From assembly GCF_017876435.1 (NCBI RefSeq), contig NZ_JAGIOA010000001.1, forward strand, positions 1,116,001-1,180,000: DNA of 64,000 nucleotides, in the 5' to 3' direction. The position numbers and the translations under genes were made by a program. Below, piece after piece: positions 36,121 to 46,679 of this stretch (positions are counted from its first letter, which is position 1; each line of letters opens with the position of its first letter). The notes below the pieces were generated by a model that saw only the letters and a program-made list of their open reading frames with translations, made no database searches and was not told where the DNA came from. The DNA is from Microbacterium phyllosphaerae (GTDB lineage Bacteria > Actinomycetota > Actinomycetes > Actinomycetales > Microbacteriaceae).

Positions 36121-37875
36121 TCAGGCCCGCAGTGCCTTCGTGAGCGTCTTCAGCAGCCCGACGGTCCCGCCGTTCGCGCGGAATCGGGTCAGGCCCTCGC
36201 TCACCTCGGCCCCGGTGCGTGCGGACACGAACCACGGCGGCTTCGGGAGGATCGTGAGGCGCCCGCCTCCGTTGGCGATCGGCAGCGAACGGGGGAACGG
36301 CCGGAAGGGGCCGCGGATCACCGAACGTTCGACACCGTCGAGCAGGAGGGCGTTGTGCACGACTCCGATGCCGCTGCCGACGTCGTCGATCGTGCTGCCC
36401 GGGAATGCTCCCCAGGTGAGGGTCGGCGTGATGAAGCCGAAGGCGGTCCATCCGTTGATCGCGATCGAGCCGTAGCGCAGGGCCGCGATCGCCCGGTCGA
36501 ACCCCGCGCCGAGCATCTTCTCGGTCGCCGGGGCGATCAGCAGGTTGGCCCCGAGCGTGCCCTGCAGCTGCTCGTTCGCGTAGGCCACCGCCGAGTCGAG
36601 GAACTCCTGTCCGGTGCCGGTGAGCGAGACGACGCCCAGCACGGGCGCGAAGTACTCGGTGTGCTGCAGCGCGGCCGCATCGTCGCCCTCCTCGATCTCG
36701 ATCAGCAGTCGATCGCCGAGTACGAGGGCGTCGGGGTAGGCGTCGGTCGCGAGGTCCATCCGCGACGGTGAGCCGGGGTACCAGATCGGTCGCTCGGGGG
36801 CGTTCGCGTACGCGCGGCGCAGGGCTGCACGGAAGTCGTCGGCCTGCGCCCAGTCGGACGACATGATGACGACCTGGCCGGCGATGCAGTTGTGGCCGCT
36901 GTTCTGCAGACGCATGGTCGCGACATGCTCGGCCTGGTAGGTCAGGTCGGCGGCCGTCCAGTCGCCGGGCACGATGATGATCGGCGACACCCCGCCGAGC
37001 TCGGCGGTGATGGGCTTCTTCAGTGTCGGGCGGTTCTCGCGGCGGCGACGTGTGGCGGCTGACCCCGTGCCCCAGACGATCGCGTCGAACGTCGCAGCCG
37101 AACCCGTGATGTGCACGTGCGCGAGGTCGGGGTGGCCGGTCAGATATGCGCCCACGGCGGGCCCGCCGCGCACGATCCGGAGCAGTCCGAGGGCGATGAG
37201 CGGCGCGAAGGCGCGCTTGTACACCGGCACGAGGGCATCCTGCGTCGGGTTGACCTTGAGGAGAGCCGTGCGATTGTGGGCGAGGAGCTCGTAGAGCACG
37301 TCGAGCACCGGGATCGAGGTGATGTTGCCCGCGCCGAGCACGAGGCCCACGCCCCCGGTCTCCGACGGCGTACGCTGAGCCAGGCCGGCCGCCGCCCGTG
37401 CGGCGTTCGGCGTGATGCCCGGCTCGAGCCAGACCTCACCCGTGTAGCCCGAGAGCAGGAACCGGTCGATGCCGGTCAGTGGGAAGGCATGCACGCGGGT
37501 GCGTCCGCCGGGCGCCCGGTCGATCCTGACGCCGTCGAGCGGATTGGTGCCGTTCGCGAGCCGCGAGAGGGTCTCGATGTAGGCGTCGATGGCTCCGAGC
37601 ACGCTGTACGGCCCGCTGAGCCATTCCTCGCCGCGCAGCGGATGCCGCCCGTCGAGGCCCTTCGACGCGGCGGCGGTGTTCGCCCAGTCCTCGGCTGCCG
37701 CCGCGACGCTCGTGCGCACCCCGTGCAGCAGGGTGACGCGCTGCGCGAGAGTCAGCGCCGACCAGGTGCGGCTCCCGACGTGGAGCTCGGCGATCGCGGC
37801 GTCGAGGCGTTCGCGCTCCCCCTCCGACAGGTCGGGTGTCGCGGTCTTGGCGGCGGGGGTGGTCGCAGAAGTCAT
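36121..37875 (-). CDS. Aldehyde dehydrogenase family protein
   Basis: The 584-residue protein is longer than a standard aldehyde dehydrogenase of about 480-500 residues. It has the general-base Glu292 in ELGGVSP and nucleophile Cys330 in GHNCIAGQV, 38 residues apart, plus GAGNITSIP and a coenzyme-binding Lys207. It should oxidise an aldehyde to an acid with NAD(P). The long N-terminal region and the unusual GHNC context set it apart from well-known substrate classes, so no specific substrate is assigned. An AAGGAGA ribosome-binding site and a TAAGCT -10 candidate precede ATG. Confidence 0.9.
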   Translation of the reverse strand: MTSATTPAAKTATPDLSEGERERLDAAIAELHVGSRTWSALTLAQRVTLLHGVRTSVAAAAEDWANTAAASKGLDGRHPLRGEEWLSGPYSVLGAIDAYIETLSRLANGTNPLDGVRIDRAPGGRTRVHAFPLTGIDRFLLSGYTGEVWLEPGITPNAARAAAGLAQRTPSETGGVGLVLGAGNITSIPVLDVLYELLAHNRTALLKVNPTQDALVPVYKRAFAPLIALGLLRIVRGGPAVGAYLTGHPDLAHVHITGSAATFDAIVWGTGSAATRRRRENRPTLKKPITAELGGVSPIIIVPGDWTAADLTYQAEHVATMRLQNSGHNCIAGQVVIMSSDWAQADDFRAALRRAYANAPERPIWYPGSPSRMDLATDAYPDALVLGDRLLIEIEEGDDAAALQHTEYFAPVLGVVSLTGTGQEFLDSAVAYANEQLQGTLGANLLIAPATEKMLGAGFDRAIAALRYGSIAINGWTAFGFITPTLTWGAFPGSTIDDVGSGIGVVHNALLLDGVERSVIRGPFRPFPRSLPIANGGGRLTILPKPPWFVSARTGAEVSEGLTRFRANGGTVGLLKTLTKALRA

Positions 37876-37900
37876 CGGCGTCTCCTTCGGACGGGATCCC

Positions 37901-37906
37901 AGCTTA
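37901..37906 (-). promoter_or_regulatory. Possible -10 element of the aldehyde dehydrogenase gene
   Basis: TAAGCT on the minus strand lies about 25 bases before ATG 37875, with an AAGGAGA ribosome-binding site between them. This gene therefore has a normal leader. Confidence 0.45.
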
Positions 37907-37920
37907 GGCCGGGTGCTCGC

Positions 37921-39300
37921 TCACGCGTCGATGTCGGCGCGGCGCAGCCGGTAGCGGCGAAGCGTCAGCAGGCTCGCCACCATCAGGAGGGCGGGGAGGA
38001 TGCTGAAGCTCAGCACGATCCCCGTGATCGCCGCGTCCGGCTGCTGCGCGGTGGCTCCTGCGACGGTCGACACATACCCGGTCGCCGCGAGAGTGAGCGA
38101 CACCGCGGTGGCGCCGAGGGCGAACCCGACGGTCTCGCCCGCCGTCCACACCCCCGTGAACGTGCCCGCCCGGCCTCTGCCGCTGGTGCGCTCGTCGTGC
38201 GAGATCACATCGGGCAGCATCGCCATGGGCAGCGACTGCAGGCCGGCGTATGCGACGCCGGCGAACCCGATCGTGCTGTACATCCAGGTGCCGGGCATCC
38301 AGGCGGCGAGCACGAGCATCGCGGCGGCGACCGTGAACAGGATGCTCGCGATGGCGAAGGCCCGCTCCTTGCCGATCCTCCGCGCCAGGGCCGTCCACGC
38401 GGGGGCGGCGATCAGTGCGGGGCCGACGAGCGCCAGGAACACCAGAGTGACGGCGTCCTCGCTGCGCAGCACCCACGTGGCCACGTACTGCGCGGCGGCG
38501 AGCATGGTGCCGGTGGCGAGCGCTTGCAGCAGGAACGTGCCCAGCAGCGCGCGGAAGGGCTGGCTGCGCCGCAGGGTGCGCACGCCGGCCGCGTACTGCT
38601 CGCGGAATCCGGCCGGCGGGGTGACCGCGGGGCGCTCGCCGGCTTCGGGGCGATGCGCTGCGGCATCCGCGGTGCGTGAGGCGACGAGCATGCCGACGCC
38701 GATCGCGAGACCGGCGACGATCCCCATCAGCAGGTATCCCGAGACCTGGTCCGACCCTGCGCTGCGCAGTTCTGGGCCGCCGGCGCCGAAGAGCAGGATC
38801 GCCGCGGTCAGCACGACGACGCGCCATCCGAGCAGTCGGGTGCGTTCGTCGTAGCCCGAGGTGAGCTCGGCGGGCAGCGCGACGTAGGGAACCTGGAACA
38901 GGCTGAACGACGTCGCGGTGGCGAGGAACGCGAGGAACACGCTGATCCCGCCGGCGAACGGACCCCACGACGGGGGCACGGCGAAGGTGAGGGCGAACAA
39001 CACCGGGAGCGTGAGGGCACCCACGACCATGAATCCTCGGCGGGAGCCCGTCTTCGCGTACTGGCGGTCGGAGGCGGCGCCGATCAGGGGGTCGATGATG
39101 ACGTCCCAGATCTTCGCCGCGGTCACGATCAGGCCGGCCGCGAGGGCGGCGACACCGAGGTTGTCGGTGAGGAAGTACGTGAGGACGAGCCCGGGGAGGG
39201 TCGCGTAGCCACCTGTGCCCAGCGAGCCGATCGCGTACAGGGCGACCGTGCGGGCGGACAGGCGGGCGGATGCTCGTTCAGGCCGAGCCGCGGTGCTCAT
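37921..39300 (-). CDS. MFS / GPH-type sugar transporter
   Basis: The 459-residue protein has about twelve membrane helices. The loop DPLIGAASDRQYAKTGSRRG matches the glycoside-pentoside-hexuronide cation symporter type and related MFS carriers (conserved DPxxG and SR/GxRRG). Substrate cannot be read from the sequence. TACACT lies six bases before ATG on the minus strand, so it probably has its own leaderless promoter. The upstream neighbour on the minus strand is the glutaredoxin-like gene. Confidence 0.9.
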   Translation of the reverse strand: MSTAARPERASARLSARTVALYAIGSLGTGGYATLPGLVLTYFLTDNLGVAALAAGLIVTAAKIWDVIIDPLIGAASDRQYAKTGSRRGFMVVGALTLPVLFALTFAVPPSWGPFAGGISVFLAFLATATSFSLFQVPYVALPAELTSGYDERTRLLGWRVVVLTAAILLFGAGGPELRSAGSDQVSGYLLMGIVAGLAIGVGMLVASRTADAAAHRPEAGERPAVTPPAGFREQYAAGVRTLRRSQPFRALLGTFLLQALATGTMLAAAQYVATWVLRSEDAVTLVFLALVGPALIAAPAWTALARRIGKERAFAIASILFTVAAAMLVLAAWMPGTWMYSTIGFAGVAYAGLQSLPMAMLPDVISHDERTSGRGRAGTFTGVWTAGETVGFALGATAVSLTLAATGYVSTVAGATAQQPDAAITGIVLSFSILPALLMVASLLTLRRYRLRRADIDA

Positions 39301-39306
39301 CGCGCC

Positions 39307-39312
39307 AGTGTA
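39307..39312 (-). promoter_or_regulatory. -10 element of the MFS transporter gene
   Basis: TACACT on the minus strand ends exactly six bases before ATG 39300, the same spacing as at other genes in this region. It lies within the short gap downstream of the glutaredoxin-like gene. Confidence 0.58.
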
Positions 39313-39339
39313 TCGGTGCGCGAGGAGCCCGCAGCGGGG

Positions 39340-39603
39340 TCAGATGAGGGAGAGCTCGCGCAGCTTCGACTCGACGTCGGCGTTCGACGGCTCGACGTGG
39401 TGCGAGGAGTCGGGGTAGAGCACGACGGGGATGTTCGTGCGTCCCGAGATCTCCTTCGCGACATCGGCGGCCGAGGGGTCGGCGACGAGGTCGACGTAGG
39501 TGTACTCGACACCGAGTTCGTCGAGCTGCTTCTTGGTGCGGATGCAGTCGCGGCACCAGTCGGCGCCGAACAGCGTGATCGCGGATTCTGCAGGAGAGGT
39601 CAT
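39340..39603 (-). CDS. Glutaredoxin-like / mycoredoxin-type protein
   Basis: The 87-residue thioredoxin-fold protein has the active site WCRDC and the cis-proline region NIPVVLYPD. Size and motif fit mycoredoxin-like glutaredoxins of Actinobacteria, which reduce mixed disulfides with mycothiol; that specific activity is inferred. ATG 39603 was chosen over an upstream in-frame start because TACCCT lies exactly six bases before it. The gene is divergent from the SIP-domain gene. Confidence 0.92.
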   Translation of the reverse strand: MTSPAESAITLFGADWCRDCIRTKKQLDELGVEYTYVDLVADPSAADVAKEISGRTNIPVVLYPDSSHHVEPSNADVESKLRELSLI

Positions 39604-39609
39604 GTATCC

Positions 39610-39615
39610 AGGGTA
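39610..39615 (-). promoter_or_regulatory. -10 element of the glutaredoxin-like gene
   Basis: TACCCT on the minus strand ends exactly six bases before ATG 39603. No clear -35 was seen. The spacing implies a leaderless mRNA. Confidence 0.6.
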
Positions 39616-39677
39616 GAGCCGTGTGGCTGGGCGGGCGCCGAGATGACCTGTGGTCGTCCACGATGTCTCATCGGCCA

Positions 39678-39707
39678 TTGCTGGATAAGGGTAGCCTTAC
39701 CTATACT
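39678..39707 (+). promoter_or_regulatory. Promoter of the SIP-domain gene
   Basis: TTGCTG at 39678-39683 and TATACT at 39702-39707 are separated by 18 bases. The -10 ends seven bases before ATG 39715, so the transcript probably starts at or next to the start codon and is leaderless. The iron box lies within this promoter. Confidence 0.7.
39686..39703 (+). promoter_or_regulatory. DtxR/IdeR-type iron box before the SIP-domain gene
   Basis: The 18-base site TAAGGGTAGCCTTACCTA matches 14 of 18 positions of the remembered DtxR/IdeR consensus (TTAGGTTAGGCTAACCTA) and is partly palindromic. It sits between the -35 and -10 elements and overlaps the start of the -10, so a bound iron-loaded repressor would block transcription. 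It lies 11 bases before ATG 39715. Confidence 0.85.
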
Positions 39708-39714
39708 TGGGGCC

Positions 39715-40107
39715 ATGAACAACGCCAGCGAGCACCTCGAGGATCCGGACTGGGAGCACATCGAGGGGGTCGTGCTGATCGCCGGTGATTCGACGGACGC
39801 CGGGGCGATAGCCGCCATCGCGGCACGGATGCCGTGGGACGCCGAAGGGGTCATCCTGATCGAAGCCGCCGCGCGCAGCCAGTTCCGACACATCGACGTG
39901 CCCGAGGGTGTCTCGGTGCGCTGGCTCCTGCGTGGCGACGGAGCACGGCAGCATGCGAAGGGCGAACGACTCGCCAACGCCGTGCACTCGTGGTGCGTCG
40001 AGTGGACGTGCTCAGAACCTGCACTGCAGTGGACGGTCTGGCTCGGCGCGCACACCCCGCCCCACGTGGCGCGGATGGCGCGCAGCCTGCTCGGCGTCGC
40101 GAGATGA
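39715..40107 (+). CDS. Short SIP-domain protein (siderophore-interacting-protein C-terminal half)
   Basis: The 130-residue protein matches only the C-terminal NAD(P)H-binding half of siderophore-interacting ferric reductases: VVLIAGDSTDAGAIAAIAAR at the start and VRWLLRGDG further on. Full SIP proteins are about 270 residues with an N-terminal FAD domain that is absent here. ATG 39715 lies seven bases after a TATACT -10 box that overlaps a DtxR/IdeR-type operator, so iron repression is likely. It may assist iron release from siderophores or bind nucleotide only. A 11-bp hairpin follows the stop. Confidence 0.88.
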   Translation: MNNASEHLEDPDWEHIEGVVLIAGDSTDAGAIAAIAARMPWDAEGVILIEAAARSQFRHIDVPEGVSVRWLLRGDGARQHAKGERLANAVHSWCVEWTCSEPALQWTVWLGAHTPPHVARMARSLLGVAR

Positions 40108-40140
40108 TCGCGCCGCGCGTGCGCGCCCACCCGTCACGCC

Positions 40141-40170
40141 CGCGCCCGCGCCGTTGAGAGCGCGGGCGCG
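40141..40170. terminator. Hairpin terminator between convergent genes
   Basis: Perfect 11-bp GC-rich stem (CGCGCCCGCGC and GCGCGGGCGCG) with an 8-base loop, located between the stops of the SIP-domain gene and the TagD-like gene. It can serve both strands. No T-run follows, as is common in Actinobacteria. Confidence 0.7.
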
Positions 40171-40176
40171 ACGGAG

Positions 40177-40638
40177 TCAGCGCGAGGCGAGCGCCGGGGC
40201 GCCCACGGCGGTGGCGCCGGCAGTGATCGCATCGAGCGCACGTCGCAGCGACGAGCTGGAGGTGTGCGCGGTGTACGGGAAGTAGACCACCTCGACGCCG
40301 ACCTCGGCGAACTCGCGCTCCAGGCGCAGGCCCTTCTCGGTGCCACGCCAGTCATCGCCCTTGAAGAAGTGCGTGAACTGCACGTCTCGCCACGAATCCA
40401 TCTTCGACGGAGTCGTCTCGACGTACACGTCGTCGACGAACGAGATGTGGCGGACGATCTCCGCCCGCTCCGCGGTCGGGATGACGGGCTCGATGCCCTT
40501 CACCTGCCGCAGCATCTCATCGCTGACGACACCCGCGACGAGGACGTCGCAGTGCTGCTTGGCGTGACGAAGAAGGTTCAGATGCCCGACATGAAACAGG
40601 TCGAAAGCACCCACGGCATAGCCGATACGCGTCCCCAT
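40177..40638 (-). CDS. Glycerol-3-phosphate cytidylyltransferase-like protein (TagD type)
   Basis: The 153-residue nucleotidyltransferase has the family signature GAFDLFHVGHLNLL with the HxGH motif and a late TSSSSLRR segment in place of the usual RTEGIST. Length is close to TagD (about 130 residues). The likely product is CDP-glycerol or a related CDP-activated alcohol for teichoic-acid-like polymers, which fits the neighbouring polysaccharide genes. The substrate is not certain, because related enzymes use ribitol phosphate or other sugars. A -10 candidate lies about 74 bases upstream. Confidence 0.88.
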   Translation of the reverse strand: MGTRIGYAVGAFDLFHVGHLNLLRHAKQHCDVLVAGVVSDEMLRQVKGIEPVIPTAERAEIVRHISFVDDVYVETTPSKMDSWRDVQFTHFFKGDDWRGTEKGLRLEREFAEVGVEVVYFPYTAHTSSSSLRRALDAITAGATAVGAPALASR

Positions 40639-40711
40639 GATCTCCCCAGATCAGTGATTCCCCAGAGGCGGATCCCCATCCGCCCAGCGACTCCCACAGC
40701 CGCATCAGGGC

Positions 40712-40717
40712 AGTCTA
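40712..40717 (-). promoter_or_regulatory. Possible -10 element of the TagD-like gene
   Basis: TAGACT on the minus strand lies in the 163-base divergent gap, about 74 bases before ATG 40638. The hexamer is identical to that before the zinc-ribbon FHA gene. Confidence 0.4.
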
Positions 40718-40801
40718 GCAGGAGACGGTTTCCGTGCCCATAGGAACACATGGAATTATGGAGGGCACAGCAATCGCAGGCGCACGCGAGGGGGATGGTT
40801 C

Positions 40802-41980
40802 GTGGGGACACCGGTCACCGTCATCGTGCCGACCTTCAACGAGCGCGACAACGTCGCAGAGCTCGTCGCTCGCACCGCGGCCGCGCTCGCCGCCTACGAC
40901 GCCGAGATCCTCTTCGTCGACGACAGCACCGACGACACGGCCCTCGAGGTCGCGCGGGTCGCGGCGGATGCCCCGTTGCCGGTCAGGGTGATCCATCGCG
41001 ACGACAACACCGGAGGACTCGGGGGAGCGGTCGTCGTCGGGCTCGAGGCCGCGGCGGCGCAGATCTGCATCGTCATGGACGGCGACCTGCAGCATCCGCC
41101 CGAACTCCTCCCCGCCCTGCTGCGCCGCCACGAGGAGGGCGATGCCGACGTCGTCGCAGCCTCGCGCTACATCGGCGGCGGCGACACCAGCGGTCTCGGC
41201 ACGGCTGTGCGCTTCGGGGTCTCCCGGGCGGCGACGTGGCTGACGCGCGCGATGTTCCCGATCCGGCTCGCGCGCAGCACCGATCCGATGACCGGGTTCT
41301 TCCTGGTCGACCGGAGCCGCCTCGATCTCGCGACCCTCAAGCCGCAGGGCTTCAAGATCCTGCTCGAGATCCTCGCCCGCACCGATCTGCGCATCGCCGA
41401 GGTGCCCATGGAGTTCGGTGAGCGGCGGCATGGCACCTCCAAGGCCAGCTTCCGTCAGGGGACCACGTTCATCGCGCACCTGGCCAGACTGCGTTTCGGC
41501 AAGATGTCGCTCTTCGCGATGATCGGCGTGATCGGAGCGGTGGCCAACCTCGGCATCATGTGGCTGCTCACGGTGGCGGGCGTGCCCTACATCTGGGCGG
41601 CGATCATCGGCGCCGAGATCACGATCATCGGCAACTTCATCTTGCAGGAGCGGTTCGTCTTCGCCGACATGCGCACGGACGCGCGTGGTCTGGGCGGTCG
41701 ATTCGCCGCATCCTTCACGTTCAACAACGTCGAGGCCGCGCTGCGCATCCCGGTGATGGCGCTGATGGTCGAGACATGGCACATCTCGAGCGTGCTCGCC
41801 ACAGGGCTGTCGCTCATCGTGGCGTTCTTCGCGCGCTTCCTCTTCCACTCGCTCGTCGTGTACGCGCCGAAGCGGCACTCCAAGACGGACGGCCAGGTGA
41901 GCGAGCCGAAGCCCGACACGGCCGCCCTGCGCGTCATCCGCGCGATCGACGCCGAGGCGATGAAACCGGGCGAGCTCTGA
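40802..41980 (+). CDS. GT2 glycosyltransferase with GtrA-like membrane domain
   Basis: The 392-residue protein joins a polyprenol-phosphate sugar transferase of DPM1 type (IVPTFNERDNV, ILFVDDSTDDT, MDGDLQHPPE with the metal-binding Asp93-Gly-Asp95, DPMTGFFLVDRS) to a C-terminal GtrA-like domain of four helices at about 235-370. Such fusions make and flip lipid-linked sugars used in cell-wall glycan decoration. GTG 40802 follows a GAGGGGGATGG site. The downstream gene converges three bases later. The sugar is unknown, mannose or glucose being usual. Confidence 0.94.
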   Translation: MGTPVTVIVPTFNERDNVAELVARTAAALAAYDAEILFVDDSTDDTALEVARVAADAPLPVRVIHRDDNTGGLGGAVVVGLEAAAAQICIVMDGDLQHPPELLPALLRRHEEGDADVVAASRYIGGGDTSGLGTAVRFGVSRAATWLTRAMFPIRLARSTDPMTGFFLVDRSRLDLATLKPQGFKILLEILARTDLRIAEVPMEFGERRHGTSKASFRQGTTFIAHLARLRFGKMSLFAMIGVIGAVANLGIMWLLTVAGVPYIWAAIIGAEITIIGNFILQERFVFADMRTDARGLGGRFAASFTFNNVEAALRIPVMALMVETWHISSVLATGLSLIVAFFARFLFHSLVVYAPKRHSKTDGQVSEPKPDTAALRVIRAIDAEAMKPGEL

Positions 41981-41983
41981 TGG

Positions 41984-43401
41984 TCAGCCGACGCGGTCGA
42001 CGAGGTACGCCTCGAGCGCGGCATCCGCATCTCGCGGCGTCCACCCCGTCGCCTCGATGCGGCTGAGGTCGAGCACGCTGTTGAGCGGGCGCGGCGCGAC
42101 AGGACCCTCGACGCCGGCGAAGTACTCGGCCGTCGTGACGTCGCTGACCGACGCGGGATCGTGGCCGGTGACGCGGTAGACGGTGCGGGCGATGTCGGCC
42201 CACGACCGCGGCTCGCCCGAGCCCGTGACGTTGTAGATGCCGGGCGCCGCATCGGTCGAGATCAGATGGGCGATCGCCGAGGCGAGGTCATCGGTGAACG
42301 TCAGGCGGCCGATCTGGTCGGCGACCACGCGAGGTGCGATGCCGCGCTCGGCCAGCGACGCCATGGTGCGCACGAAGTTGTGACCCTCGCCGATCACCCA
42401 CGAGGTGCGCACGATGAAGTGGCGCGGCACGGTCGCGACGATCGCGTCGCCGGCGGCCTTGGTCTGGCCGTAGACGCCGAGCGGACTCACGGCGTCGTCT
42501 TCGGCATACGCCCCGTGCTTCGAGCCGTCGAAGACGTAGTCGCTCGACACATGCACCAGGGTGATGCCGTTCTCGGTGGCGATGCGGGCCAGCGCCGCGA
42601 CACCGGTGACGTTCGCCGCCCAGGCTGCGGTGCGCCCTTCCGCCGTCTCGGCGACGTCGACAGCGGTGTAGGCAGCGGCGTTGATGATGGTGCCGTAGTC
42701 CCGCCAGCGGCGAGCGTTCGCGAGATCCGCGGAGCCGAGATCGAAGGTGTCGCGGGTCGTGTACTCGATGTGAGGGGCATCGCCGAGAGCATCGCGCAGT
42801 GCGAGCCCGAGCTGACCGGAGGCCCCGATCACCAGAGTCCGGCGGGGACCGATCGGCGTCACGTCGGCGAGACGGGGGTGTGCGAGATCCTTGGCCGAGA
42901 TCTCGACCTCGGCGAGCGGGATGGGCCAGTCGATCGCGGCCGTCTCGTCGGCGAGGTTGAGGAAGGAGTACTCGGCGTCGGGTGACCAGTGGTCGTTCAC
43001 GAGGTAGGCGTACGCCGTGTCCGCCTCGAGCGTCTGATAGGAGTTGCCGACCCCCCGGGGCACGAGGATCGCGCGCGACGGGTCGATCTCGGCGGTGAAG
43101 ACCGCGCCGAAGGTCTCGCCCTCGCGCAGGTCGACCCACGCGCCGAAGATGCGGCCGGTCGCCACCGAGACCCACTTGTCCCAGGGTTCGGCGTGGATGC
43201 CGCGGGTGGTGCCGATCGCGTCGTTGAACGAGATGTTGTTCTGCACCGGGCCGAAGTCGGGCAGACCTGCGGCGACCATCTTCTCGCGCTGCCAGTTCTC
43301 CTTGAACCAGCCGCGGGAGTCGCCGTGCACGGGCAGGTCGACCAGGAGCAGTCCCGGGATCGGGGTGCGCGTGACCGTGAGCGCCTTGCCGAACGCCGTC
43401 A

Positions 43402-43402
<1 letters not shown>
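41984..43402 (-). CDS. rmlCD: Fused dTDP-4-dehydrorhamnose 3,5-epimerase / reductase
   Basis: The 472-residue protein combines an N-terminal RmlC epimerase (about 1-185; HGDSRGWFKENW, GTTRGIHAEPWDKW with catalytic His70, ILVPRGVGNSY) and a C-terminal RmlD reductase (about 188-472; IGASGQLGLAL, SSDYVFDGS, YGQTKAAGD). Together they convert dTDP-4-keto-6-deoxyglucose to dTDP-L-rhamnose in two consecutive steps. RmlB and RmlA are encoded upstream on the same strand with overlaps. ATG 43402 shares bases with the rmlB stop; a longer upstream frame inside rmlB is rejected. Confidence 0.95.
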
Positions 43403-45269
<1,867 letters not shown>

Positions 45270-45413
45270 GATCCCCCTCGTGGAAACGTCGATGTCCATG
45301 GTGGCGTCACACAGAGGACGACTTCCCCTCGCCGTCCACGACGACCCCCACAGCCGTACGCTACGACTCTATCGCGTCGAGTCGCGTGCGAGGATGTCAG
45401 GCGGGGAGGCGAC

Positions 45414-46622
45414 ATGAAACGCAAGGCTCTGGGGGCCGTGATCGCGCAGGCGGCGCAGGCGGGCATCGGTCTGCTTCTGCAGATCCTCGTCGCGCGCCTG
45501 CTCGGCATCGAGGAGTACGGCCGTTTCGCGGTCCTGTACGGCGTCGTGATCGTCGCGACAGCGGTGGTCACCGGCCTCGTCGGCGACTCGCTCGTCGTCC
45601 TCGAGCGGTCGCAGCGCTCGATCAGGGCCGGCCTCGAGGCCATGCTGCTCGCGACCTCCGTGGTGCTCGCGATCGGATCCTTCCTGATCGCCTGGCTCAC
45701 CGGGTTCTCGGATGTCTGGGAGTCGGCGCTGTTCGCTCTCGCGCTCGCCGCGTTCGCGGTCGAGGAGATCGTCCGTCGCCTGCTGATCGCGCACATGTCG
45801 TTCGTGCGCACGGCGATCACCGACCTCTCCGGATTCCTCGTCGCTCTCGCGGTCATCCTCACCGTCCACTCCACGGGCACGCTGTCGCTCGCCGCCTTCC
45901 TCGGGGGAATCGCCGCGGGGCAGATCGTCGCGACGATCATCGGCTGGTTCCTCGTGCCGCGAGACGACAGGCACCTCGTCGGGCTCCGCGGCGCCGACAT
46001 CGCCGCGGTCTGGCGATACGGCATGTGGCGAGGGCTTCAGCAGGTGCTGCGCCCCAGCCTGTTCACCGTGGTGCGTCTGCTCGTGCTGGCCGGGGCCGGT
46101 CTCACCGCCGTCGGTCTGCTCGAGGCCGCCCGCACCTACACCTCCCCGCTGATCCTCGTGATCGGCGGGCTGTCGTCGTTCCTCTTCGTGCGCTTCGCCG
46201 ACCAGCACAAGGCCGGCAAGGCCGGATCCGTCCGCGAAGCCGACCGGGTCGTCGTGTTCCTCGTGATCGGCACGCTGCTCATGAGCGTGATCGCCGTGGT
46301 GCTGATCCCCTGGGTCAGTCCGCTGCTCTTCGACGTCCAGGTCGATCCTCTGGCGGTCATCGCCTGGCTCGCCTACGGGATGTCCGTGGCGATCGTCACT
46401 CCCTACGGCGCCCTGGGCGCGGTCGGGGGGCGCCAGATCGCGGTGTTCCTGATCAGGCTCTCCGACACGATCCTCGCGGTCCTCGCGGCGGTCGTCATGC
46501 TCATCCTGGGGGCGCACCCGTCGACCCTGCCCTTCGCGCTCGCCGCGGCCTCGATGCTGGGCGGCATCGGCCTCCGATGGCTGGTCTCGACGGGCGGTCG
46601 GCCGGAGGGCACCGCGCGGTAA
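45414..46622 (+). CDS. Polysaccharide flippase (Wzx/oligosaccharide exporter type)
   Basis: The 402-residue protein consists almost entirely of membrane helices, about 11-12, starting with IAQAAQAGIGLLLQILVARLLGIEEYGRF, the characteristic first helix of oligosaccharide flippases. It should move lipid-linked repeat units across the membrane. ATG 45414 follows GGGGAGG with good spacing; the longer upstream frame covers the divergent promoter region. It is followed by Wzz-like and polymerase-like genes, so the three form a Wzy-type assembly set. Confidence 0.9.
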   Translation: MKRKALGAVIAQAAQAGIGLLLQILVARLLGIEEYGRFAVLYGVVIVATAVVTGLVGDSLVVLERSQRSIRAGLEAMLLATSVVLAIGSFLIAWLTGFSDVWESALFALALAAFAVEEIVRRLLIAHMSFVRTAITDLSGFLVALAVILTVHSTGTLSLAAFLGGIAAGQIVATIIGWFLVPRDDRHLVGLRGADIAAVWRYGMWRGLQQVLRPSLFTVVRLLVLAGAGLTAVGLLEAARTYTSPLILVIGGLSSFLFVRFADQHKAGKAGSVREADRVVVFLVIGTLLMSVIAVVLIPWVSPLLFDVQVDPLAVIAWLAYGMSVAIVTPYGALGAVGGRQIAVFLIRLSDTILAVLAAVVMLILGAHPSTLPFALAAASMLGGIGLRWLVSTGGRPEGTAR

Positions 46623-46643
46623 AGGCTCGAAGCGGCCAATGAT

Positions 46644-46649
46644 AGGTTT
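46644..46649 (+). promoter_or_regulatory. Possible promoter of the Wzz-like gene
   Basis: TAGGTT lies 30 bases before ATG 46680 in the 57-base gap after the flippase gene, with GAGGGGG as ribosome-binding site. It would allow the Wzz-like and polymerase genes to be expressed apart from the flippase. Confidence 0.4.
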
Positions 46650-46679
46650 AGGCCCTGTCTTCGACTGAGGGGGTTGGCG

